A DNA stretch of 64,000 nt from assembly GCF_003955665.1 (NCBI RefSeq), contig NZ_RXHU01000033.1, positions 16,598 to 80,597 of the forward strand, read 5' to 3'. The notes below the pieces were generated by a model. That model saw only the letters and a program-made list of their open reading frames with translations, ran no database searches and had not been told where the DNA came from. The first letter of the stretch is position 1; each line of letters opens with the position of its first letter. Positions 43,753-53,616 of this stretch are shown here, piece after piece. The DNA comes from Paenibacillus whitsoniae. GTDB taxonomy: Bacteria; Bacillota; Bacilli; Paenibacillales; NBRC-103111. Both the position numbers and the translations under genes were made by a program.

Positions 43753-45267
43753 TTACTTCTTACGGTTTGCTAAAAACGTATCCAGCTGTTTTTGATACTC
43801 AGCCTGGATTTTCGTAACGTTGGTATACGCCTTTTCTTTAAATTTCGCCAAGCCTTCTTTCGGCTCTACAAGCCCCATCACGATTGGATCGTAAAGCTCC
43901 TTGCCAATATTGCCGAGCTGCGCAACTTCATTGGAAACAGGGCCCGGATCGAACGTGAAGCCAGAGAGAATATCAGCCGTAAAATTGCCAGGATCCCGCT
44001 GCCACTTGTTCAGCTTGATGACATCCTCGGACAAGCTTGCATCAATACGGTCGAGCTTAGGGTTCCAGCCCCATGCGAATGGAATTCCGGCATACGTGTT
44101 GTCCTTCATCGGCTTGTACAGGCCAGGACCTGCGTCTTCCCAGTTTTTTCCTTTAATCCCGTATGCCAGCAGATCGTAGTTCTCCTGCTTATTCAGCCAG
44201 TTGATAAACTGAATGGCACGTTCTTTGTTCTTGCTAATCACAGGCACAGCAATATAATTCCCAGCCTTATAGGTCGAGCTGAGCTTCATGCTGGGATCGT
44301 ACAGGCTGAAGGCTTCCGAAGACGATCCTGGAACTGCCTTCTCCAGCGCCGTAGATGTACTAAGGTTTACACCAAAATCATTAAATGTCGAGACAGCTGC
44401 CTTCCCTTTGGCAAATTCCCCGTTTCTGAGAATAAGGGCATCTCTGGCCATAACCCCATCTGTATATAACTTATGATTCGTTTCGTAATTCTTCATGATC
44501 TGGGGATCCATATTATCAAAGATGTTATACACTTTTCCGTCATTGCCCTTTGTATACAATCCAGGGTAGCTGAGCACAGGCGCTATATTGGTTTTGGGAT
44601 CCAGCATGCTTGCCTGCTTTAAGCCAATATGCTCCGTACCGTTTGGTATGAACGGTGTAATATCCGGCGCCTTTTCCTTCACAGTGTACATAAACTTGAT
44701 TAATTCGTCATAGCTCTTGATCGGAGCGACCCCCAGCTTTTCCCGGATGTCCTTGCGAATGACGAACGTCCACGGCCGAATGAAATTCACTTCCAGCGGT
44801 ACTGCGAACAGTTTGCCATTCACCTTGTTGGCGTCCATCATTTGCGGAGAGCGGGTTCCCTTGATGTCAGGCCCATACTTGTCAATCAGTGCATCAAGCG
44901 GTTCATAGAGACCGGCGGCAATGTTTTGCGTTGGATTGTTATCCCAGATCAGATCGTAGTCTTCGGCTGAAGACAGGGCAACTTGACGCTTGGTGAGCAC
45001 ATCCGACCAGGGGATGAACACAACATTCAGCTTCACATTGAGTGAGCCCGACAACCGATTCTCTATCTCTGTCTTCACTTCGTTCCAGTTGCCCGGCGGA
45101 TCTCCGGGGAACATGATTTTCAGTGTAACCGGACTGAGCTGAGCGTCAGCCGCCGCCGGTTTGCCGGTTTCGGACGGGGCCGCTTTATCCGTGCTGCAAG
45201 CGCTGAGTACCCCCGCCAAGATCATTGAGGCTGCCGCCAACAATAACGCTTTCTTTCTTTGCTTCAT
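43753..45267 (-). CDS. Extracellular solute-binding lipoprotein of a sugar ABC importer (LplA-like)
   Basis: A 504-residue lipoprotein. The signal peptide ends in the lipobox LSAC, and the mature part has the type-1 solute-binding pattern with LKIMFPGDPPGNWNEVKTE and FVIRKDIREKLGVAPIKSYD. It should capture an oligosaccharide and deliver it to the permeases at 42635-43555 and 41745-42635. The ATG at 45267 follows TAGGAGGG; the frame extends nine codons upstream to an ATG before the ribosome site. It is transcribed apart from the permeases by the terminator at 43702. Confidence 0.92.
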   Translation of the reverse strand: MKQRKKALLLAAASMILAGVLSACSTDKAAPSETGKPAAADAQLSPVTLKIMFPGDPPGNWNEVKTEIENRLSGSLNVKLNVVFIPWSDVLTKRQVALSSAEDYDLIWDNNPTQNIAAGLYEPLDALIDKYGPDIKGTRSPQMMDANKVNGKLFAVPLEVNFIRPWTFVIRKDIREKLGVAPIKSYDELIKFMYTVKEKAPDITPFIPNGTEHIGLKQASMLDPKTNIAPVLSYPGLYTKGNDGKVYNIFDNMDPQIMKNYETNHKLYTDGVMARDALILRNGEFAKGKAAVSTFNDFGVNLSTSTALEKAVPGSSSEAFSLYDPSMKLSSTYKAGNYIAVPVISKNKERAIQFINWLNKQENYDLLAYGIKGKNWEDAGPGLYKPMKDNTYAGIPFAWGWNPKLDRIDASLSEDVIKLNKWQRDPGNFTADILSGFTFDPGPVSNEVAQLGNIGKELYDPIVMGLVEPKEGLAKFKEKAYTNVTKIQAEYQKQLDTFLANRKK

Positions 45268-45435
45268 TTGTGTAACCCTCCTATTCAAGATCAACCTTCC
45301 GAGACATTCGGGCGCTGCGATCTGCTTAGCGCGTCTACCGTATCGCTCGGTTTCATGTTCGATCTTAATCGGATCGGACGTCTCCGTACAGTCCGGTATC
45401 TATCAATCAGTACGGATTATGATAAATCGGGATAG

Positions 45436-45469
45436 TCCATATTTTTATAACGGAAACGTATGAATTTTA
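45436..45469 (-). promoter_or_regulatory. Shared operator/promoter site before the binding-protein gene
   Basis: Minus-strand TAAAATTCATACG (45469-45457) overlaps the stop of the regulator gene and is followed by TTATAAAAATATG. It differs from the other two copies by one base in the 12-base core. Confidence 0.45.
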
Positions 45470-47743
45470 AGCTTCTTCTTTATTTTTTTCCATGCGATAC
45501 TGGTTAGGTGTCATCCCTGTGGCCCGTTTGAATGCCGAGAAGAACGTGCTCTTGGTTTGAAATCCGGACTGCTCCGTAATATCCGCTACGGTCCAATCCG
45601 TCGTTGTGAGCAGCTTGGCCGCGAACTCGATCCGCTGGGTGGCAATATAATCGGACAAGGAGCAGTGAAAATGATCCTTGAATATTTGTCTGGCATAATT
45701 CACCGACATCGAAACATGAGCAGCAACATCATCCACGGATAGCATCGGGTTATGAAGATGGTTCCGCACGTATTCAATCATCTCCGCAGCAACCTCTTCC
45801 TTCCTTCCCGATGTATGCTTCTTCCGCTGCTGATCCATAATGCTCAGCATTTCCCGATAAAGCCATTGTTTGACTTCCCAAAGTGTACCAAATTGCTCCA
45901 GGAAGGCATGGACACTCTTTAAGCCTTGGAACGTGCTATAATTTTTAAAGCTCTTCATAATTGAATAAACGATGTGGGTCAACTGAAGCTTGCATTCCTC
46001 ATAACTCAGCTCTTGCATATGTAAGGTGAGTTGGTCCAAGTACCCTTCAAGCGCCTTTTCATTCTTGAGTTGAACGGAATGGATGACCTGCTTTAAGAGT
46101 CCTTCGTCGAGATCACTGTCTTTGCCGGGCTCGTACCGCTCCATATCTTCATAAGTAAATACTTTATCCTCGTTATTAATAAACGTCATTAACGTTAATT
46201 CATATAACTGGGGATACAAGATCTGCAGATTTTCCTCAACATCAAGCACAGAACTGACAGCCGCATTCACTTCCAGTTTGATCCATTGTTTGATCTGAAG
46301 TCTTACTTGCTCCAAAGCGCTCTTTATTTGCGGTAAGTCGTCCTCTGCAGCAGGCGCCGAAATAAGCGCAACGATGTGATCGGAGCCGAAATCTACCGTT
46401 TCTGCGGCGTATGCATGATTCATGAGAACCTCAGCCACAATGTTCCCCATGGCAAACCGCAGTAATTTTCGCGAAGCGAAATCATATTGCTCTTCGAATC
46501 GTCCATACGATTCCAAACGAATAACCGCGATCCGGAACCAGCCCGTTCGAAGAATGGAAGTTTGACTCTTCATAAACTCTTCAATTCGTTTGGAGGAATT
46601 GGGATTAAGAATCCATTGACGCAAATAATCTTCTTTGACCAGGGATTGGCTGCTCTTAATGGACAAATCCAATTGCTCAATCCTCTCCATGAGAGAGTGG
46701 AACCCGGAGTGAATCCAAGCCATCTCACTCTTGTCATTCGTTCCCTGTATGATCGAGTGCTCTTTACCGAGCTTCTTTTTCATTTGATAGGCCAAGTCAC
46801 TAATCGGCTTCAAACTGCGGTAGGATTGCCAGAACAAAAACAACAGTAGGGCAACTAGCAGAAGAATGGAAGAACCGATAATTTCAAATCGCATTTGGTT
46901 TACCTTCTCTTGCCATAAAGAAATGGGGGCCATGTAATAAACATCCCAACCTTCGATTGGCAGCCTTTCGGACTGAATGGCCCACGTGACATTTCCATAA
47001 TTCCATTCCCATCCCTGTTTTTCTGTCCCCGGCTTATCCGTTTTCATCAGCGCATTCGCGAGCATCGGATCGGTATTTCCCAAGATGAATTCCTTGTTCT
47101 TCCCTTCAATATACAGTTTGTTTTGGTCCTCATCCGAAATTTGCAGCATGTACTCGTTTAGTAACGGCTTACTGAACAGAATCGCAACAAAGCCCTGATA
47201 GTTTTGATTAGGTCCGGCAGCCGGGACAATCAACGCAAGGAACGTCCCCCCTTTTACCTCATGGTTAAAATATTGCAGGTAAGGCGTTTTCTGATTTTTG
47301 ATATAATCCAATATCTCCGGGTCATAAAAATCGTTAGTGGTATAAATACTTGATTCTGATGTATAGATTTGGTCGAGATTGAAATTGATTAAATACATAC
47401 CGGAAATGAAGGGCTCACTGTTCATAAACTCCCGCACACTTATAGCCGCCTTATTCAGCGTCAAAGGCGAGTAGTTGTTTTTCTCCATGCTCATCCAAAG
47501 CGCAATGTTTTCGTCTGAATACACTCTGAGTGCAAACTGGCGTAATTTCTGCAACGTATACTCCGAGGTTTTCACCACTTGCTTCACTTTCTCCTGATTG
47601 GACTTATTCATTTCCTCCTGTGCGCTTCGAGCGAACTGCTGACTCAAAAACAAGGTAAATACCAGCGTGAGCAAACTCACGACAAGGCAGGAATAGAAGA
47701 ATATGCTCAAATACATCTTCTTTGGTTTGATCCGGTCCCACAT
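45467..47743 (-). CDS. Membrane-anchored AraC-family regulator (sensor fused to HTH)
   Basis: A 758-residue protein. A first helix near residues 12-32 and a second near 288-308 (SSILLLVALLLFLFW) enclose an extracellular dCache-like sensor of about 250 residues; a long cytoplasmic linker follows; the last 100 residues are an AraC HTH domain (VDDVAAHVSMSVNYARQIFK, ADITEQSGFQTKSTFFSAFK, TPNQYRMEKN). This layout is the common one-component regulator of Paenibacillus sugar importers: an outside ligand signals DNA binding. It lies directly upstream of the binding-protein gene on the same strand. A TAAAATTCGTAC site precedes it as well, suggesting autoregulation. Confidence 0.9.
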   Translation of the reverse strand: MWDRIKPKKMYLSIFFYSCLVVSLLTLVFTLFLSQQFARSAQEEMNKSNQEKVKQVVKTSEYTLQKLRQFALRVYSDENIALWMSMEKNNYSPLTLNKAAISVREFMNSEPFISGMYLINFNLDQIYTSESSIYTTNDFYDPEILDYIKNQKTPYLQYFNHEVKGGTFLALIVPAAGPNQNYQGFVAILFSKPLLNEYMLQISDEDQNKLYIEGKNKEFILGNTDPMLANALMKTDKPGTEKQGWEWNYGNVTWAIQSERLPIEGWDVYYMAPISLWQEKVNQMRFEIIGSSILLLVALLLFLFWQSYRSLKPISDLAYQMKKKLGKEHSIIQGTNDKSEMAWIHSGFHSLMERIEQLDLSIKSSQSLVKEDYLRQWILNPNSSKRIEEFMKSQTSILRTGWFRIAVIRLESYGRFEEQYDFASRKLLRFAMGNIVAEVLMNHAYAAETVDFGSDHIVALISAPAAEDDLPQIKSALEQVRLQIKQWIKLEVNAAVSSVLDVEENLQILYPQLYELTLMTFINNEDKVFTYEDMERYEPGKDSDLDEGLLKQVIHSVQLKNEKALEGYLDQLTLHMQELSYEECKLQLTHIVYSIMKSFKNYSTFQGLKSVHAFLEQFGTLWEVKQWLYREMLSIMDQQRKKHTSGRKEEVAAEMIEYVRNHLHNPMLSVDDVAAHVSMSVNYARQIFKDHFHCSLSDYIATQRIEFAAKLLTTTDWTVADITEQSGFQTKSTFFSAFKRATGMTPNQYRMEKNKEEA

Positions 47744-47829
47744 GGAAACACTTCCTCATGAAGAATTTAATAGCGAATGGTTCAACCTGAAAACAATCAA
47801 ATCGTATGATAGATTTTTCAGCAAGTCCA

Positions 47830-47861
47830 GTGCAAATCTTACTAACCAGGTACGAATTTTA
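47830..47861 (-). promoter_or_regulatory. Shared operator/promoter site before the membrane AraC regulator gene
   Basis: Minus-strand TAAAATTCGTACCTG (47861-47847) is identical over 15 bases to the copy at 43698-43684 and is followed by GTTAGTAAGAT. It lies just downstream of the copy B terminator. Confidence 0.5.
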
Positions 47862-47868
47862 TATCCGG

Positions 47869-47994
47869 CAACAAAAAGCTGGACAGCGCCCGGAATGCCC
47901 TCCGGTACCGCCGCCCAGCTTTTTCCATTGCCCTCAATTCGGAACGTGCCTGCTGCGTTCCATATATTTCTGCTTGAAAATCACTTTTTTCCAT
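47869..47994. repeat. Duplicated gene-end/terminator element, copy B
   Basis: This segment matches 34045-34175 in the same orientation relative to a minus-strand gene. It includes a hairpin AAAAAGCTGGACAGCGCCCG ... CCGCCCAGCTTTTT with A- and T-runs (terminator for the NDH-2 gene) and the last 20 codons of that gene. Confidence 0.85.
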
Positions 47995-49163
47995 ACGAGC
48001 GGCAGCCCGCCGATCAGAAAGAGATAGCGGGTGTCGATGCATTTTTTGAGAAAAGCGGCGAACCGCCCTTTCACCTTTCTCACTTTGAGCAGGCCGACCG
48101 CTTCTCCCCGGCCCAACGACGCTACCGTCCCTTTGTAGTCATAGACGAACGGTCGCAGCTCTTTTCCCCTTACCGTCTGCAAAATATTACGCGCCGCATT
48201 AGTCCCCATCTGCACCGCGATCTGCGCCGTAGCCGGATATGGCGTCCCCTCCGGGCTCATGACAATCGCGCAGTCCCCCGTCACCCAGACGTTCGGGTAC
48301 TGGTAGGAGCGCAGGCAGCTGTCGACCTTGACACGTCCGCGCTGCACCTCAAAGCCCGCTTCCTGCAGCAGCGCGTTCCCGCGAACGCCGCCCGACCAAA
48401 TGATCGTGCCCGCACGAATCAACTCGCCGCTGCCCAGCACGACGCCTTCCTCCGTACACGCCTTGATCACCGTGGAGAGGCGGTACTGAACCCCTTTGCG
48501 GCGCATCACCTCCATGCCGTATTCGACAAGATCAACCGGCAGGCCGGGCGGCAGCGGCGACGGGGAAGCTTCGATGTTGATGATGCGCACATCCGCCGGG
48601 TCGACGTCATAAGTGCGGCACAGCACCGGCACCCGGTCGGCCAGCTCGCCGACGAATTCCGTCCCCGTGAACCCCGCGCCGCCCACAACGAAGGTCAGAT
48701 AATCCTTCCGTTTCGGATACACCTTCGACTTGGCGAACATGTACTCAATATGCTGGCGGATGAAACGGACGCTATTAATGCTTTTGATCGACATGGCGTA
48801 CTCCCGCATGCCCGGGATGCCGAACGTTTCCGTCTCGCTGCCGAGCCCGACGACCAAGTAGTCGTAGCTGAGGATGCCGTCCTCGAGCACGACCTCTTTG
48901 TGCTCCGGCCTAATTTCCAGCACCGTCGACTTCCGGAAGTGAATCTTCCGGGGATCTATCAAATCCGCAATCGCCACACGCGCATGGTCATGGTGGTCGG
49001 TCCCCGCTGCCGGCATATGCAAATGCGTCGTAATGTAGTGGTAATCGTGCTTATTCACCAGCGTCACATCAAGCTCGCGGCCCCTCATCTTCTTCTGCAG
49101 CCGAATCGCCGTAACAAGCCCTCCATACCCTGCGCCTAAAATCACAACTTTCGGTCTCTCCAT
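47934..49163 (-). CDS. ndh: Type II NADH dehydrogenase (NDH-2)
   Basis: A 409-residue FAD/NAD(P)-dependent oxidoreductase. It has two Rossmann motifs: VVILGAGYGGLVTAIRL for FAD at the N-terminus and VVGGAGFTGTEFVGEL for NADH near residue 165; TIIWSGGVRGNALLQEAGFE and VWVTGDCAI are typical of NDH-2. It oxidises NADH and reduces quinone at the membrane without pumping protons. The C-terminal tail is positively charged and amphipathic, usual for membrane attachment, and its last 20 residues (KKVIFKQKYMERSRHVPN) fall inside a duplicated element. The ATG at 49163 follows GTGGAGG; the longer frame to 49247 is unlikely. Confidence 0.9.
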   Translation of the reverse strand: MERPKVVILGAGYGGLVTAIRLQKKMRGRELDVTLVNKHDYHYITTHLHMPAAGTDHHDHARVAIADLIDPRKIHFRKSTVLEIRPEHKEVVLEDGILSYDYLVVGLGSETETFGIPGMREYAMSIKSINSVRFIRQHIEYMFAKSKVYPKRKDYLTFVVGGAGFTGTEFVGELADRVPVLCRTYDVDPADVRIINIEASPSPLPPGLPVDLVEYGMEVMRRKGVQYRLSTVIKACTEEGVVLGSGELIRAGTIIWSGGVRGNALLQEAGFEVQRGRVKVDSCLRSYQYPNVWVTGDCAIVMSPEGTPYPATAQIAVQMGTNAARNILQTVRGKELRPFVYDYKGTVASLGRGEAVGLLKVRKVKGRFAAFLKKCIDTRYLFLIGGLPLVWKKVIFKQKYMERSRHVPN

Positions 49164-49862
49164 CGCTCCACGCCTCCACTTGTGAAAAAAATCACTTGAT
49201 GATTTGTGAAAATAATCACATATTATCGTAAAAGGGGTGGTAACCAACCCTCTTTCCAGTATATGCGCAGATGACAGCGGCTAGCACTCGAAGATGGGCC
49301 GGCAAGTACCCTTTTTGCCGCCCGATTCGTTAGCTCGGCCATATAGCGAGGAGGATAGTCGCCGCCAAGGAAGGGCGAGGCTATGGCGAGTGAGACACAC
49401 GAACAGGCAACCAAGCAAAAGCTGCTGCTCGCTCCGTGCCACCCTCATCTCAACTGGAATTTCTCCAGCTGATTCGAGCCGAAAAGCCGTTTTCTCCTCA
49501 CTCAACTGGAAAAGCTCCAGTTTATGGAGCTCATTTCGCCACTTTTAGCGGTAATCTAGCTTGAATGAGATGGAGAAATTCCAGTTCAGGTGTCCATTTG
49601 TCCCAAAACGCTGCTCATGTGCTGGAGAAATTCCAGTTCATGCAGCAATGATCTATTAGCATACTACCTGCTGGCCTAGGTCAACACCAACCTTGAGGGT
49701 GGAGTAGTCCCAGTTCGTGCAGTGCATCCCCCTTGGCACCGGCAAGTTACTTTTGTGCAATCGCCTCAGGAAAAACAGCGCAGCTCACTGGTACTTTCCC
49801 TCAGAGGTGTTGCAAGGAGTCGGCCCGTCAAGTTGCCTATCGTTTCCACTTGCATCATGCGC
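49164..49862. other. Gene-free stretch with CTGGA...TCCAG repeats
   Basis: No supported gene is seen between the NDH-2 and EcsC-like genes. It holds the palindromic repeat cluster at 49452-49721. Confidence 0.7.
49452..49721. repeat. Cluster of palindromic CTGGA-N5-TCCAG repeats
   Basis: Four clear copies occur: AACTGGAATTTCTCCAG (49452), AACTGGAAAAGCTCCAGTT (49504), TGGAGAAATTCCAGTTC (49571) and CTGGAGAAATTCCAGTTCAT (49622), plus a decayed copy GGAGTAGTCCCAGTTC near 49700. Copies alternate orientation but share a nearly symmetric core, and the last two share the extension CCAGTTC-TGCAG. This looks like a dispersed intergenic repeat family. Confidence 0.8.
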
Positions 49863-50639
49863 CTAGCGCGCATTCCCCCCGTCCCTTGCCCCTGCTCGCT
49901 CCTGCAGCCAGCGCAGCCTGTAACTGTTCATCGCCGCGACGCCAAGCTCCTCCAAAAGGTCGTAATTCGCCCAAGCGCCGACGACGGCGCCGATGCCGGG
50001 CAACAGTTGGAGCATTTTGCGGAAATCGATCGTATCCCGGTATTCCTGCTGCAGCTGCAGCCAGTCGATCCCCGCCATGCCGTCATCCGTCCGCGGCATC
50101 GCCGCAGCGATGGTCGGCCAGTTCCGCACCGTTTCGAACAGCTGCGGCTTCTTCGGTGCGCTGGAGAATGCCAACTGGAACACATACAAAATGAAAAGCC
50201 GTTCCCTATAATCGTGCGTGGAATAACCATACAGATGGGCGAGCTCAAAAAGAAATTTAAGCTTGATGCCAAGCAGCATCGGAAAATCCGCGAGTCCGAG
50301 CAAAATCCCGCCAGCCCCTGTCCCAGCCCCTTCAACCGCGGCAATTTTCCGATACCTGGAAAGAAGCTCCTCCGCTTTCCCATCGCGCTCCGCTAGCGAA
50401 AGGCCGCGCAGAGGAAGCCCCGCCGGCACATAGCTGATCCCAAACAGCGTGGTCTGAATGATCCCTTTGACCGTGGCGGTAATCGTTGTATGCATTTTGT
50501 CCGGAAGAAGACGATTGATGCGGGTTTGCAGAGCTTTAGAGGTTCGCTCGACGAACCCAGGCGGCTGTTGAAGTTTGATTTCCCAGCGCTTTAAGGTCCG
50601 CAGCATCTGCTGCTCGTAGAGGGTATATTCGGGTTCCAT
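49863..50639 (-). CDS. EcsC family protein
   Basis: A 258-residue protein of the EcsC family. The family core is seen as YEQQMLRTLKRWE near the start, GAGTGAGGILLGLADFPMLL and KLKFLFELAHLYGYSTHDYR. EcsC proteins are membrane-associated and, in Bacillus, linked to the EcsAB transporter and protein secretion/regulation, but this gene is not beside ecsAB. The start is placed at ATG 50639 (MEPEYTLYEQQ); 36 more codons upstream are open but unlike the family. Confidence 0.85.
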   Translation of the reverse strand: MEPEYTLYEQQMLRTLKRWEIKLQQPPGFVERTSKALQTRINRLLPDKMHTTITATVKGIIQTTLFGISYVPAGLPLRGLSLAERDGKAEELLSRYRKIAAVEGAGTGAGGILLGLADFPMLLGIKLKFLFELAHLYGYSTHDYRERLFILYVFQLAFSSAPKKPQLFETVRNWPTIAAAMPRTDDGMAGIDWLQLQQEYRDTIDFRKMLQLLPGIGAVVGAWANYDLLEELGVAAMNSYRLRWLQERAGARDGGNAR

Positions 50640-50872
50640 GAGCTTCACCGCCTCGCCTAAGTTGGATTCAGTATAGTATACGGCGAACAGGAGCTCAAGG
50701 TGGCAGGTTGCGTCGGCTAAAGTTACACGACTCCACCGTCCTGTCAAGGACAGGCGAGGTTACTGATGGCATATAACCACTTCGCGGATATACGTTCCAA
50801 TATGCGGACGGCAAAAACGCCCACAATACGTCATGCGACGAATCGAGGCGTTTCCTTTTGCCTGTCCAGGGC

Positions 50873-52144
50873 TTAGAGCTGGAACACATTGATTTTGGAC
50901 TTCAGCAGATTAGCCTGGCTTCTCAGCGATTCTGACGAAGACGCCAGCTCCTCCATCACAGCCATCTGCTCCTGCACGGACGAAGCGACTTGTCTCGTTT
51001 CAATTGAGATTTGATTGGCAATGTCCGCCACCTTATTCGTCTGGCCCAGCGTACTTTCGATAAGCCCGATCTGCGCGGCTATGCTGCCTGCAATGCTTTC
51101 CACGGCTTGCGCCGTCTCGAGCACCGCGCGGTTGATTCGATCCAGAGCCACTTGCCCCCGCTCGCCATGAACGACCTCGCGACTGGCGAGCTGCTCCTGC
51201 GCGGTTATTTGCTCGACGACGCCGGCAACATCGGATTCAACGCGGACAATCAGTTGGTCAATGTCCTTGACCGATTGGGAGCTTTGCTCGGCCAGCTTGC
51301 GAATCTCATGCGCGACGACCATAAAGCCGGAGCCGTGCTCCCCCGCTCTTGCCGCTTCGATGGAAGCGTTCAATGCGAGCAGATGCGTCTGATCGGCAAT
51401 GCCTCCGACGACACCGGACATGATGCGAATCTCTTTGGCATTGTCGTGCAGCTGCCTGACGACCTCAATCGACGTCCGGCTCGACGCTGCAAGATTCAAC
51501 ATGCCCTGCACCAGCGAGCGTACGATACTGTCGCTTTCCTGAATCGTTCTCAGCATGTCTCTGGAAAGCGCCTGCGACTCATCGGCTTGCTCGCCGACTT
51601 CGCCTGCTGCTTGCTGAATCTGTACAACGGCCGTTAAAGCCTCTTGCACGGATGCCGCTTGCTCCAATGCGCCGTTTGATATAATCTCAGCCGCGCCGAC
51701 GATGGATTCGATCTGCAGCGACGCCTGCGTCATGCCCCCGCTTAAGACCCCGGCATGATTTTCGGTAAAAGAAACGTTGTCGGCAATGTCCGAAATCGTT
51801 TGCCGCAAGCTCGCTATCATCGTTTCAAACGACACGCTAAGTAGACGAATCTCGTCATTCGGGCGGTACGCGGGAATCTCCACTTGCAAATTGCCGGTCG
51901 CGGCTTCGTTGGCGGCGTCCTTCAGCCGAATCAGCGGTTTGATGAACCATGACGCGCCAATCCACCCCAGCAGCCCCGTCCAAAAAATACCGAGGAGCAG
52001 CACAACAGAGAGATACATCCAATCGGGCACCCCCGGTGCAATCCTATCTTTCAAGTAAAAAATAAACAGTGCGCTGCATCCATAGGTTACGGTGGATACA
52101 ATCGTGATTCCGGTTACGATTTTTTTGACTAAACCCATTTTCAT
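50873..52144 (-). CDS. Methyl-accepting chemotaxis protein without large sensor domain
   Basis: A 423-residue chemoreceptor. Two closely spaced helices (about residues 8-30 and 45-65) leave only about 15 residues outside; a HAMP domain ([20 protein letters not shown]) follows, then a long coiled-coil signalling domain with the tip [20 protein letters not shown]. Chemoreceptors cluster at the pole and control CheA. Without a periplasmic domain the input must come from the membrane or the cytoplasm, for example redox, pH or membrane tension. It starts at ATG 52144. The N-terminal extension of 21 codons is unlikely. Confidence 0.9.
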   Translation of the reverse strand: MKMGLVKKIVTGITIVSTVTYGCSALFIFYLKDRIAPGVPDWMYLSVVLLLGIFWTGLLGWIGASWFIKPLIRLKDAANEAATGNLQVEIPAYRPNDEIRLLSVSFETMIASLRQTISDIADNVSFTENHAGVLSGGMTQASLQIESIVGAAEIISNGALEQAASVQEALTAVVQIQQAAGEVGEQADESQALSRDMLRTIQESDSIVRSLVQGMLNLAASSRTSIEVVRQLHDNAKEIRIMSGVVGGIADQTHLLALNASIEAARAGEHGSGFMVVAHEIRKLAEQSSQSVKDIDQLIVRVESDVAGVVEQITAQEQLASREVVHGERGQVALDRINRAVLETAQAVESIAGSIAAQIGLIESTLGQTNKVADIANQISIETRQVASSVQEQMAVMEELASSSESLRSQANLLKSKINVFQL

Positions 52145-52275
52145 GTCGACTTCACCTTCACTTGCCTGGAATGTAATGTCATGCATCCCTCTAGCGGATA
52201 TATCCATTACACCATATGTGCGGCGGTCAAGCTGTGATTTGTGTCACAGACAAGGGGAATATCCCTACCAAAGCC

Positions 52276-53499
52276 CTACCCCTGCTGCATCAGCTTGCTA
52301 TCTCTCGGCAACAGGAAGGCGCACACACCAAGCAGCGGCAGGAACGCGCAGAGCTTGATTGCGAAAGCAACACCAGTCATATCGCTGATCCAGCCGAGCA
52401 GCACCGAACCGAGGCCGGCCATACCGAACGCCAAACCGAAGAACAAGCCGGACACCGTACCGACATGATTCGGCATCAGCTCTTGCGCATACACGATGAT
52501 TACGGAGAAGCCCGACATAAGAATAAGGCCGATGGCGCAGCACAGTACGAAGGCGAGTTCAGGCGAGACAAATGGCAGAAGCAGCGAAAACGGCGCCGTC
52601 CCCGCAATGGAAATCCAGATCATCGTCTTTCGGCCGAAGCGATCCGCCAGCGGACCTCCCAGCAGCGTACCGACCATGCCAGCGAACTGTAGGGCGAATA
52701 AACAAAGCTGAGCGCGAGACATCGGCAGATTGTAGTGATCCATAAAATAAAATGCGTAAAAGCCCGTCATACTCGCGATATAGACGAATTTGGAAAATAG
52801 CAGTGCAATCAGGATCGTCATTGCCCCGGCAATAAAACGCTTGGAATGCGGCGAACGGACGCGATGAACTCCAGCTGCCGCCGGGCGTCTAGCGGATCCA
52901 CCAGCGAGCTGCCCCGCGTACCACCGGCTCATGTACAATTGCACAGCGATTCCGATGACGGCCGCGATCGTGAACCACAGAAAGCCCTTCGGCCCGTGGG
53001 GCATGATAATGAACGCTACGAGCAGCGGTGCGAGCGCTTGCCCGGTATTGCCTCCGACCTGGAACACGGACTGGGCCAAGCCGCGTCCTTTCCCCGCCGC
53101 GAGCCGTGCGACGCGGGACGATTCGGGATGCAGCACCGAAGAACCGACACCGATCAGTGTTGCGGACACCAGCAGCATCCAGAAAGCTTGCGAATACGCA
53201 AAGCCCAAGAGCCCGAGCAGCGAGAACACCATGCCCAAAGGCAGCAGGCTCGGCATCGGTCTGCGATCCGACATGTAGCCGATCACAGGCTGCAGCACAG
53301 ACGCCGTAATGTTCAGCATGAAGGCGACCCATCCTATTTTGGTGAAGGAGAGGTGCATCGTGGATTGGAAAAGCGGAAAAGCCGATGGCACGGCCGTCTG
53401 CATCGCATCGTTCAGCAAGTGGGCAAAGCTGACACCGATGAGGATCCAGACCGCCGAATAGCGCTGCGCCGGGAGGGCCGCTGTTTGAGTCTGATTCAT
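52276..53499 (-). CDS. Fosmidomycin-resistance-like MFS exporter (Fsr type)
   Basis: A 407-residue, 12-helix MFS transporter. It has the Fsr pattern: HLLNDAMQTAVPSAFPLFQ, WVAFMLNITASVLQPVIGYM, SDRRPMPSLLPLG, GVGSSVLHPESSRVARLAAG and FQVGGNTGQALAPLL. Fsr-type exporters extrude fosmidomycin and related compounds, but in Firmicutes the true substrates are mostly unknown. It is divergent from an AraC regulator (53617) with a shared 117-base region, so it is likely controlled by that regulator. Confidence 0.85.
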   Translation of the reverse strand: MNQTQTAALPAQRYSAVWILIGVSFAHLLNDAMQTAVPSAFPLFQSTMHLSFTKIGWVAFMLNITASVLQPVIGYMSDRRPMPSLLPLGMVFSLLGLLGFAYSQAFWMLLVSATLIGVGSSVLHPESSRVARLAAGKGRGLAQSVFQVGGNTGQALAPLLVAFIIMPHGPKGFLWFTIAAVIGIAVQLYMSRWYAGQLAGGSARRPAAAGVHRVRSPHSKRFIAGAMTILIALLFSKFVYIASMTGFYAFYFMDHYNLPMSRAQLCLFALQFAGMVGTLLGGPLADRFGRKTMIWISIAGTAPFSLLLPFVSPELAFVLCCAIGLILMSGFSVIIVYAQELMPNHVGTVSGLFFGLAFGMAGLGSVLLGWISDMTGVAFAIKLCAFLPLLGVCAFLLPRDSKLMQQG

Positions 53500-53586
53500 G
53501 GAAGAATCCCCCTTTCAATTTTCACAAGTATACCGAATCCAAGGGGTACGGGTCGTTGTGAAAAGTGCTGCGTAATGCGCAATTTT

Positions 53587-53595
53587 TGCTATAAT
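53587..53595 (+). promoter_or_regulatory. Extended -10 promoter of the AraC gene
   Basis: TGCTATAAT (53587-53595) is a perfect extended -10; no good -35 is seen. Transcription from it would start close to the start codon at 53617. Confidence 0.6.
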
Positions 53596-53616
53596 GGGGG
53601 CAGGCAGGTGATGACC

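Noticed and set aside
49164..49247. 28-codon N-terminal extension of NDH-2
   Set aside because: The FAD-binding motif begins right after the ATG at 49163, which has a good ribosome site; the extension is unlike NDH-2.
52846..53616. N-terminal 257 codons of the open frame that ends as the AraC gene
   Set aside because: These codons are antisense to the Fsr-like exporter; the AraC family homology begins only after the ATG at 53617, which has its own promoter and ribosome site.
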